The position numbers and the translations under genes were made by a program. Below are positions 1-5,040 of a DNA stretch of 6,528 nucleotides, one piece after another (position 1 is the first letter of the stretch; the number at the start of each line of letters is the position of its first letter). The stretch is from an uncultured Eubacterium sp. (GTDB lineage: Bacteria; Bacillota; Clostridia; Lachnospirales; CAG-274). The DNA is taken from NCBI GenBank assembly GCA_900543365.1, contig UQRG01000088.1, forward strand, positions 1 through 6,528, in the 5' to 3' direction. The notes under the pieces were generated by a model. That model made no database searches. It saw nothing but the letters and a program-made list of their open reading frames with translations, and was not told the DNA's origin.

Positions 1-332
1 TTATTTTGAAAATATTCATCATTAGCTGATGTTTGCAAGTTATGATTTATTTCATCAACTAAAATATAGTTTTCTTTGTTTTTAATATGTTTCCAAGCAA
101 TACGAGTTAATATTTTATAAAACCAGTATTTAAAAGAATTAGCATTTTTTAATGAGTTTAATGATTTAAGACTCTGTATAAAAGTTTCTTGCACAACATC
201 TTCAGCAATATATTTGTCTGATGTTATAAGGTATGCTGTTCTCAATGCTGATTGGCTATACTTGTTGTAAAGTTCGTCAATTGCATAAGGCTCTCCTTTT
301 TTAATTTTTTCTATTATTTCATAATCTTCCAT
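1..332 (-). CDS. ECF-type RNA polymerase sigma factor, N-terminal part (cut by window edge)
   Basis: The reverse strand reads from an ATG at 332-330 through 110 codons to the window edge without a stop. The start is set by an AAGGGAGT Shine-Dalgarno at about 339-346. The protein opens MEDYEIIEKIKKGEPYAIDE and continues with an RTAYLITSDKYIAEDVVQETF block (residues about 31-51). That block is the conserved core-binding segment of sigma-70 region 2, and FKYWFYKILTRIAWKHIKN (about 68-86) fits the promoter-melting and -10-reading part. Region 4, which would read the -35 box, lies outside the window. ECF sigma factors redirect RNA polymerase to small regulons and are usually held by a membrane anti-sigma factor encoded next door. 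Any such partner would lie beyond position 1. The subgroup and inducing signal cannot be told from this half. Confidence 0.9.
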   Translation of the reverse strand, partial: MEDYEIIEKIKKGEPYAIDELYNKYSQSALRTAYLITSDKYIAEDVVQETFIQSLKSLNSLKNANSFKYWFYKILTRIAWKHIKNKENYILVDEINHNLQTSANDEYFQN

Positions 333-353
333 TAACTCACTCCCTTGCTTTTT

Positions 354-365
354 TAGATGCATCTA
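354..365. repeat. 12-bp perfect palindrome in the sigma gene leader
   Basis: TAGATGCATCTA is its own reverse complement. It lies at or just downstream of the predicted transcription start of the sigma gene and about 20 bases before its start codon. It could be an operator, but a single 12-bp palindrome in AT-rich DNA can arise by chance. No second copy was seen in the window. Confidence 0.4.
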
Positions 366-369
366 CTTA

Positions 370-398
370 TAAGAGGCATAGACAAATGAAAAAGTTCA
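370..398 (-). promoter_or_regulatory. Candidate ECF-type (autoregulated) promoter of the sigma factor gene
   Basis: Reading the minus strand, TGAACT (398-393) is followed after 17 bases by CCTCTTA (376-370). ECF promoters often have a TGAAC-like -35 box followed by a T-rich stretch, and a CGTC-like -10 box. Here TGAACTTTTTC matches the -35 pattern and CCTCTTATAAG is a one-base variant of the -10 pattern. The start would fall near 363, about 30 bases before the ATG. Many ECF sigma genes transcribe themselves in this way. The assignment is inference from motif and spacing only. Confidence 0.5.
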
Positions 399-441
399 AA
401 AAATTTTATCACATTTTATAAAAAAAATCCATAGTGAAAAA

Positions 442-460
442 ATGTAAAGTATACTTGACA
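442..460. promoter_or_regulatory. Operator-like repeat, copy 1 (overlaps the -35 box)
   Basis: The 19-base sequence ATGTAAAGTATACTTGACA is present here and again, identically, at 488-506. Its centre is the perfect 10-bp palindrome AAGTATACTT, within an imperfect 16-bp dyad GTNAAGTATACTTNAC. The last six bases are the -35 box of the regulator promoter, so a protein bound here would block RNA polymerase. The small XRE-type protein encoded just downstream is the obvious candidate ligand (inference). Confidence 0.7.
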
Positions 461-483
461 AATTTTTTGTTAAGTTATATACT
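455..483 (+). promoter_or_regulatory. Sigma-A promoter of the regulator and membrane-protein unit
   Basis: TTGACA (455-460), a 17-base spacer and TATACT (478-483) make a near-consensus housekeeping promoter. The transcript should begin around 489-491, giving a 5' leader of about 30 bases that ends in the GGAGG site of the regulator. The promoter lies between two identical operator-like repeats: it takes its -35 box from the first and starts inside the second. Confidence 0.85.
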
Positions 484-487
484 AAGG

Positions 488-506
488 ATGTAAAGTATAC
501 TTGACA
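488..506. promoter_or_regulatory. Operator-like repeat, copy 2 (over the predicted transcription start)
   Basis: This is an exact 19-base copy of 442-460, offset by 46 bases, with the same AAGTATACTT palindrome at 493-502. It covers the predicted start of transcription and ends 3 bases before the Shine-Dalgarno. Together with copy 1 it brackets the core promoter. This fits cooperative binding of a dimeric repressor, with DNA looping or polymerase occlusion. The TTGACA it contains is not followed by a usable -10 box. Confidence 0.7.
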
Positions 507-519
507 TTTGGAGGTTAAT

Positions 520-714
520 ATGAAAACAAGAATACAGGAGTTAAGAAAGGAGAGGGGATTATCTCAAGAAAGTTTTGCAAGAGAAATTGGTGTAACAAGG
601 CAAACAATAATATCACTTGAAAAAGAAAAATATGTTGCATCATTAGAGTTAGCATTTAAAATAGCTAAATTTTTTAATAAAAGTATAGAGGAGGTTTTTA
701 TATATGAGGAATAG
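520..714 (+). CDS. Small XRE/Cro-family helix-turn-helix transcriptional regulator
   Basis: This 64-residue protein is almost entirely one HTH_3 domain. LSQESFAREIGV (residues 14-25) forms the first helices and TRQTIISLEKEK (26-37) the recognition helix. The C-terminal SLELAFKIAKFFNKSIEEVF is the usual closing part of compact Cro-like repressors. The ATG at 520 is preferred because GGAGG (510-514) precedes it by 5 bases; an upstream in-frame TTG at 508 overlaps that site. There is no separate effector domain, so any signal must come through a partner. The gene overlaps the next one by 11 bases, and the paired repeats around its promoter suggest that it represses itself. The regulator call is firm; autoregulation is inference. 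Confidence 0.9.
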   Translation: MKTRIQELRKERGLSQESFAREIGVTRQTIISLEKEKYVASLELAFKIAKFFNKSIEEVFIYEE

Positions 715-1180
715 TAAAATAATTAAACTATTAACAGGGAAAGGGCATATTAAGGAACAGTTAAAATTCAGTAATATAATTTGTGGTATACTGGCTTTTA
801 TTGCTACACTAGTTTTTGTATTAATTATATTTGATATAGGCGTGTTTGGAGAAATTTCAGAGAAAAGCAAAAATATATATAATTTAATAGTAGTTGAATA
901 TTTTATTATATTTGTTGTTAAAATACTAAAAAACACAAGAATTATGAAAAATGAAGATATGCTTAAAAGTAAAGAAATAGCATTAAAAGATGAAAGAAAT
1001 ATAAATATTCAAAAAAGGGCTTTAAGTTGTGCTGTTTATGCTTATATTGGGATTGGATTTATAGTAGGTCTTATTATTTTGCCTTTTTACTATGAATCAG
1101 CTATTACTATTTTTTATACAATTTGTGCTTTGCTGGCTTTGTACTGTATTATGTTTTGTATTTTTTATAAAACAATGTAA
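704..1180 (+). CDS. Four-helix integral membrane protein paired with the XRE regulator, function unknown
   Basis: This 158-residue protein has hydrophobic stretches at about 24-46, 58-75, 107-129 and 132-154, giving four predicted membrane helices. A charged segment (76-106) containing KSKEIALKDERNINIQKRA separates the two pairs and is probably cytoplasmic. A DER-type motif before a third membrane helix recalls small uncharacterised membrane families such as DUF2178, often encoded beside a short HTH regulator. That family link is from memory and unproven. Translation starts at the ATG at 704 behind a strong GAGGAGG (688-694) inside the regulator gene; the 11-base overlap indicates tight coupling. 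The gene is visibly richer in A and T than alaS, with many ATA and TTA codons, which is compatible with accessory or transferred DNA. It may be a sensor, transporter-like or immunity-type partner, but nothing in the sequence decides this. Confidence 0.75.
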   Translation: MRNSKIIKLLTGKGHIKEQLKFSNIICGILAFIATLVFVLIIFDIGVFGEISEKSKNIYNLIVVEYFIIFVVKILKNTRIMKNEDMLKSKEIALKDERNINIQKRALSCAVYAYIGIGFIVGLIILPFYYESAITIFYTICALLALYCIMFCIFYKTM

Positions 1181-1186
1181 AACCCA

Positions 1187-1215
1187 TTGACAAAATATTT
1201 TATTTTTTATATAAT
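1187..1215 (+). promoter_or_regulatory. Consensus sigma-A promoter of the alaS operon
   Basis: TTGACA (1187-1192), a 17-base spacer and TATAAT (1210-1215) match the housekeeping consensus at every position. The expected start is an A at about 1221-1223, giving a leader of about 260 nt before the alaS ATG. The -35 box begins only 7 bases after the stop codon of the membrane-protein gene. A promoter this strong suggests that control is exerted afterwards, through the T-box. Confidence 0.93.
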
Positions 1216-1220
1216 ATTAA

Positions 1221-1462
1221 ACAGTGTGAAAACAGTAGGATAAGTAAGTGTAAGCTAAGGCTTTAGAGAGAATACGGCTGGTGAAAGTATTTGCAAGGCT
1301 TACATTGAAGCTCCCTTTAGAGATGTTCTCTCCTGTGTATGTTAATAGCATATCGTTTAATCTGCGTTAAGGATTTTAATGAGATACACTTTTTGTGTAA
1401 TCAGGGTGGTACCGTGAAATATTTTCGCCCCTGTAGTCAATAGGCTACGGGGCTTTTTGTTT
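1221..1462 (+). promoter_or_regulatory. T-box riboswitch leader, alanine-specific
   Basis: The leader senses the charging state of tRNA-Ala. In Stem I, TGTAAGC (1249-1255) pairs with GCTTACA (1298-1304). Above it are the AGAGAG element (1265-1270) and an apical hairpin AATAC/GTATT (1271-1275 with 1287-1291) closing a GGCTGGTGAAA loop. The specifier side shows the expected AGTA (1243-1246) opposite GAAGCTC, with GCT, an alanine codon, at 1310-1312. A hairpin GATACAC/GTGTAATC (1383-1402) fits Stem III. The T-box proper, AGGGTGGTACCGTG, is at 1403-1416. CAGGG (1402-1406) pairs with CCCTG (1429-1433), leaving the canonical seven-base bulge TGGTACC, whose TGGT matches an ACCA tRNA end. A second helix, GTGAAA/TTTCGC, closes the antiterminator. 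The base of Stem I and the Stem II region were not resolved. Confidence 0.95.
1427..1462 (+). terminator. Intrinsic terminator of the alanine T-box
   Basis: GCCCC (1427-1431) and GTAG (1433-1436) pair with CTAC and GGGGC (1445-1453) around one unpaired T, followed by TTTTTGTTT (1454-1462). Its left arm is shared with the antiterminator (CCCTG 1429-1433), so the two folds exclude each other. Charged tRNA-Ala should leave the terminator formed and stop transcription before alaS. The alaS Shine-Dalgarno begins directly after the T tract, so control is at transcription rather than by hiding the ribosome site. Confidence 0.93.
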
Positions 1463-1479
1463 AGGAGGAAAAAGAAACT

Positions 1480-4113
1480 ATGAGATTTATGGGTGTTAAT
1501 GAAATCAGAGAAAAATACCTTTCATTCTTTGAAAGTAAGGGACATTTAAGAATGGCAAGTGCTTCACTTGTGCCACAGAATGACAAGAGTTTACTTCTTA
1601 TTAATTCTGGTATGGCACCATTAAAGCCTTTCTTTACAGGTCAGCAAATTCCACCTCGCAAGAGAGTTACAACTTGTCAGAAATGTATTAGAACAGGCGA
1701 TATTGAAAATGTAGGTAAGACAGCAAGACACGGTACATTTTTTGAAATGCTTGGTAATTTCTCATTTGGCGACTATTTTAAGCACGAGGCTATTCCTTGG
1801 GCTTGGGAATTTTTTACAAAGGTTGTTGAACTTCCGGAAGATAGATTATATGTATCAGTTTATCAAAATGATGATGAGGCTTATGACATTTGGAATAAGG
1901 AAATAGGTCTTTCTCCAGATAGAATATTTAGAATGGGTAAGGAAGATAACTTCTGGGAGCACGGTGTTGGTCCTTGTGGTCCTTGTTCTGAAATTTATTA
2001 TGATAAGGGCGAAGAATATGGCTGTGGCAGTCCAGATTGTACAGTTGGCTGTGACTGTGACAGATATATGGAAATTTGGAACTTGGTATTTACTCAGTTT
2101 AACAGAGAAGAAGATGGTACTTATTCAAACCTTTCTCATCCAAATATTGATACTGGTATGGGTCTTGAAAGAATTGCAACTGTTATGCAAGGTGTAAACT
2201 CTATTTTTGATGTAGATACTGTTAAGGAAATTAGAGATGCTGTATGTAACATTTGTGGCAAGGAATATGGCAAAAATCATAAAGATGATGTTTCTATTAG
2301 AGTAATTACTGACCATGTTCGTTCAGTAACATTTATGACAGCTGATGGTGTTCTCCCATCTAATGAGGGTAGAGGCTATGTTTTAAGAAGACTTTTAAGA
2401 AGAGCTGCAAGACACGGTAAGTTACTTGGTATTGACAGAAAATTTATTGCTGAACTTTGCAAGGTTGTTATATCTAATTCAGGTGATGCATATCCTGAAC
2501 TTGTTGAAAAGCAGGATATGATTTTAAAGGTTCTTACTACTGAAGAAGAAAGATTTTATGCTACACTTGATACTGGTATGGCTATGCTTTTCAGTAAGAT
2601 TGAGGAATTAAAGGCTAAGGGCAATAATATTCTTGGTGGCGAAGATTCATTTAAGATGTATGACACTTATGGTTTCCCTGTTGACTTAATGGAAGAAATT
2701 TTAGCTGATGAAGGTTTTACTCTTGATGAGGAAGCATTTAAGATTGAAATGGAAAAGCAGAGAACCAGAGCTAGAAATGCAAGAGCTACAGATACTTATA
2801 TGGGTGCTGAAGAAACTGTATACCACAAACTTGACCCTGCTATGTCAACTGAATTTGTTGGTTATGACAACTTAATTGCTGAGGGCAATGTACTTGCTTT
2901 AGTTGTAAATGATGAAATTGTCAATGAGGCTAAGGCTGGTGATAATGTTAGTTTAATTGCTGATAAAACTCCTTTCTATGCTGAAATGGGTGGTCAGTGT
3001 GGTGACTCTGGTGTTATTACTGCTAATGGCTTAAAGATTGAAATTGAGGATTGTACTAAGTTTGGTGGTAACAAGTTTGTTCACACTGGTAAGGTAGTAG
3101 AAGGTAGTGTTAAAACTGGTGACACTGTTACATTTGCTGTAAATAGCCAGCAGAGATTAGCTACAGCCAGAAACCATACTGCAACTCATATTTTACAGGC
3201 TGTTTTAAAGGAAGTTTTAGGTGGTCATATTGAGCAGGCAGGTTCATTTGTAAATAAAGATAGATTAAGATTTGACTTTACACATTTTGAGGCTATTGAT
3301 AAAGAAACGTTAAGCCTTATTGAAAGAAAGGTAAATGAAAAGATTTTAGCTGCACTTCCTGTTGAAATTAAGGAAATGTCAATTGAAGAAGCTAAGAAAA
3401 CTGGTGCAACTGCCTTATTTGGCGAAAAGTATGGAGAAGTTGTAAGAGTTGTAAATATTGGTGGCTATTCAGTTGAATTTTGTGGTGGTACTCACTTAAA
3501 GAATTCTGCATATTGTGGTTTATTTAAACTTGTGTCAGAAAGTGGTGTAGCTGCCGGTGTTAGAAGAATTGAGGCATTAACTGGTGCTGGTGCTATTGAA
3601 TTCTTTGATGATGTTGAGTTTAAATTAAAGGCTATTTCTGAAAAGTTAAAGTCTTCTCCTAGTGATTTAGTTAAGAGAATTAATCACCTTATTGATGAAA
3701 ACAAGAAACTTACTAAGGAAGTTGAAAGCCTTAAGGCTAAAATGAGTGGTGGTCTTGTTGATGAGCTTGTTAATGGCAAAGTAAATATTAAGGGCATTGA
3801 TGTAGTAGCATCAGAAGTTAAGGGTCTTGATATGAATGCTTTAAGAACAATGGGTGACCAGATTAAGGATAAATTTAATGGTGTTATTGTTCTTGCTAGT
3901 GGTGAAGGAGCTAAGTGTAGCTTTGTTGTAATGTGTAGTGACGATGCTATAAAGGCTGGAGCAAATGCAGGTCAGATTGTTAAGGCTGCGGCAACTGTTT
4001 GTGGTGGCGGCGGTGGTCGTCCAAATATGGCACAGGCTGGGGGTAAAGATGCTTCTAAGATTGGTGAGGCTCTTGAAACAGCTAAAACAACTATTGAGGG
4101 TATGATTAAATAA
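1480..4113 (+). CDS. alaS: Alanyl-tRNA synthetase
   Basis: This cytoplasmic class II enzyme joins alanine to tRNA-Ala using ATP and removes mischarged Ser and Gly. Its 877 residues match the usual bacterial length. The catalytic core occupies about 1-240, with motif 2 at HGTFFEMLGNFSFG (84-97) and motif 3 at DTGMGLERI (224-232). A cysteine cluster, C182/C187/C191/C193, sits within the core. The editing domain carries the zinc-binding HTATH (H566, H570) and CGGTH (C668, H672), all intact. A charged helical stretch (about 690-745) leads to the C-Ala domain, with its glycine run and RPN at 842-849. The start at 1480 lies 11 bases after AGGAGG (1463-1468); an in-frame ATG at 1489 would be too far away. 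Expression is controlled by the alanine T-box upstream. The gene heads an operon and rsmA follows after one base. Confidence 0.98.
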   Translation: MRFMGVNEIREKYLSFFESKGHLRMASASLVPQNDKSLLLINSGMAPLKPFFTGQQIPPRKRVTTCQKCIRTGDIENVGKTARHGTFFEMLGNFSFGDYFKHEAIPWAWEFFTKVVELPEDRLYVSVYQNDDEAYDIWNKEIGLSPDRIFRMGKEDNFWEHGVGPCGPCSEIYYDKGEEYGCGSPDCTVGCDCDRYMEIWNLVFTQFNREEDGTYSNLSHPNIDTGMGLERIATVMQGVNSIFDVDTVKEIRDAVCNICGKEYGKNHKDDVSIRVITDHVRSVTFMTADGVLPSNEGRGYVLRRLLRRAARHGKLLGIDRKFIAELCKVVISNSGDAYPELVEKQDMILKVLTTEEERFYATLDTGMAMLFSKIEELKAKGNNILGGEDSFKMYDTYGFPVDLMEEILADEGFTLDEEAFKIEMEKQRTRARNARATDTYMGAEETVYHKLDPAMSTEFVGYDNLIAEGNVLALVVNDEIVNEAKAGDNVSLIADKTPFYAEMGGQCGDSGVITANGLKIEIEDCTKFGGNKFVHTGKVVEGSVKTGDTVTFAVNSQQRLATARNHTATHILQAVLKEVLGGHIEQAGSFVNKDRLRFDFTHFEAIDKETLSLIERKVNEKILAALPVEIKEMSIEEAKKTGATALFGEKYGEVVRVVNIGGYSVEFCGGTHLKNSAYCGLFKLVSESGVAAGVRRIEALTGAGAIEFFDDVEFKLKAISEKLKSSPSDLVKRINHLIDENKKLTKEVESLKAKMSGGLVDELVNGKVNIKGIDVVASEVKGLDMNALRTMGDQIKDKFNGVIVLASGEGAKCSFVVMCSDDAIKAGANAGQIVKAAATVCGGGGGRPNMAQAGGKDASKIGEALETAKTTIEGMIK

Positions 4114-4114
4114 T

Positions 4115-4981
4115 ATGGAAGCAAGTTTAGCTTATAAGACAAAACAAATAATAAAGAAATACGAATTTAGTTTCAAAAAGAATTTTGGTCAGAACTTTCT
4201 CGTAGATGAGAGAGTTTTGGACAAAATAGTAAGTGCTGCTGATATTAATGAAAAGGACCTTGTTATAGAAGTAGGTCCCGGTATTGGTACACTTACTCAA
4301 GCTATGGCTAAAAAGGCAGGCAAAGTTATTTCTGTTGAAATTGATAAAACTCTTGTGCCAATTTTAGGTGAGCTTTTAGAGGACTATAATAATATTGAAA
4401 TTATAAATGAGGATATACTTAAGGTTGATATTAATGAAATAATAGAAAAACATAAGGGTATGAATGTTAAAATGGCTGCTAACTTGCCTTATAACATTAC
4501 TACACCTATAATTATGGGTATACTTGAAAAACATATACCTATGGATAGTCTAACAGTAATGATACAAAAAGAAGTTGCCTATAGAATGAATGCCAAGCCT
4601 TCAACTAAGGATTATGGTTCTCTTTCTCTTGTTACTCAATATTATTGTGAGCCTTATCTTGTTGCAAATGTGCCACAGAACTGTTTTATGCCTCGTCCAA
4701 ATGTTGACTCTGCTGTTATTAAACTCAGTATTTTAAAAGAGCCTAGAATTAAGGTTAAGGACGAGAAGTTTATGTTTAACTTTATAAAGGCTGGATTTAG
4801 TCAGAGAAGAAAGACCCTTGTTAATTGTATATTTAGTAGTGGTTTAGTTACACTTAATAAAGAGGAAATAGGTAAGGTACTTAATGAACTTGGTTATGAC
4901 GAAAGAGTAAGAGGAGAAAGTCTTACTCTTGAAGACTATGGAAAAATAAGTGATAAAATGCTTGAGTTTATTCATAGCTAG
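4115..4981 (+). CDS. rsmA: 16S rRNA (A1518/A1519-N6) dimethyltransferase
   Basis: RsmA (KsgA) uses S-adenosylmethionine to dimethylate two adjacent adenines in the helix 45 loop near the 3' end of 16S rRNA, a late checkpoint in small-subunit assembly. Loss of the enzyme gives kasugamycin resistance. The 288-residue length is normal. KKNFGQNFLVDERVLDKIV (21-39) is the family N-terminal signature. EVGPGIGTL (52-60) is the SAM-binding motif I, SVEID (73-77) its acidic partner, and NLPYNITTPI (123-132) the catalytic NLPY motif. The C-terminal part carries the FSQRRKTL segment that contacts RNA. The ATG follows the alaS stop by one base. The nearest purine-rich site, GAGGG (4096-4100), is 14 bases away, so translation is probably coupled to alaS termination. 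No separate promoter was seen, so it should share the T-box control. Confidence 0.97.
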   Translation: MEASLAYKTKQIIKKYEFSFKKNFGQNFLVDERVLDKIVSAADINEKDLVIEVGPGIGTLTQAMAKKAGKVISVEIDKTLVPILGELLEDYNNIEIINEDILKVDINEIIEKHKGMNVKMAANLPYNITTPIIMGILEKHIPMDSLTVMIQKEVAYRMNAKPSTKDYGSLSLVTQYYCEPYLVANVPQNCFMPRPNVDSAVIKLSILKEPRIKVKDEKFMFNFIKAGFSQRRKTLVNCIFSSGLVTLNKEEIGKVLNELGYDERVRGESLTLEDYGKISDKMLEFIHS

Positions 4982-5000
4982 TACAAAGGCAACATATATT
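4971..5000 (+). promoter_or_regulatory. Possible weak internal promoter
   Basis: TTCATA (4971-4976), an 18-base spacer and TATATT (4995-5000) match the sigma-A boxes at 4 of 6 and 5 of 6 positions. The predicted start, about 5006-5008, coincides with the end of the left arm of the 4994-5040 hairpin. A transcript from here would carry the GGAGG and ATG of the next gene but could not form the hairpin. In AT-rich DNA such matches are common, so this is tentative. Confidence 0.3.
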
Positions 5001-5040
5001 AAATAAGAATTAATTTTATGGAGGTACTTATTTAATATGT
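4994..5040 (+). promoter_or_regulatory. Long AU-rich hairpin enclosing the Shine-Dalgarno and start codon of the next gene
   Basis: ATATATTAAATAAG (4994-5007) pairs with CTTATTTAATATGT (5027-5040) over 14 positions: 13 Watson-Crick pairs and one U-G pair. The loop is the 19 bases 5008-5026. The ATG (5037-5039) lies in the right arm, so it is base-paired, while GGAGG (5020-5024) lies in the loop. It is not a terminator because no T tract follows. It may limit translation on readthrough mRNA or act as a DNA operator; both are inference. Confidence 0.65.

Noticed and set aside
501..506. Second TTGACA as the -35 box of another promoter
   Set aside because: At 16-18 bases downstream there is only coding sequence (around AAACAA) with no -10 likeness. 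The hexamer is part of the duplicated operator.
508..519. In-frame TTG start giving a 68-residue regulator
   Set aside because: The TTG overlaps the GGAGG site that correctly spaces the ATG at 520, and it has no ribosome site of its own.
649..936. Minus-strand reading frame of 95 residues across the regulator and membrane-protein genes
   Set aside because: It is an antisense shadow of two genes with good starts and ribosome sites, and its composition is only that of complemented AT-rich code.
1319..1331. AGAGA-TGT-TCTCT hairpin as a terminator
   Set aside because: No T tract follows, and it lies inside the T-box leader, where it is better read as part of the leader fold.
1489..1491. Alternative alaS start at the fourth codon (Met-Gly-Val)
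   Set aside because: It is 20 bases from AGGAGG, while the ATG at 1480 is 11 bases away with no competing site.
1964..2316. Short frames on both strands inside alaS
   Set aside because: They lie in the conserved AlaRS catalytic core; the alaS frame is uninterrupted and carries all family motifs.
4994..5040. Inverted repeat after rsmA as an intrinsic terminator
   Set aside because: The stem is purely AU-rich, no U tract follows, and the right arm contains the start codon of the next gene.
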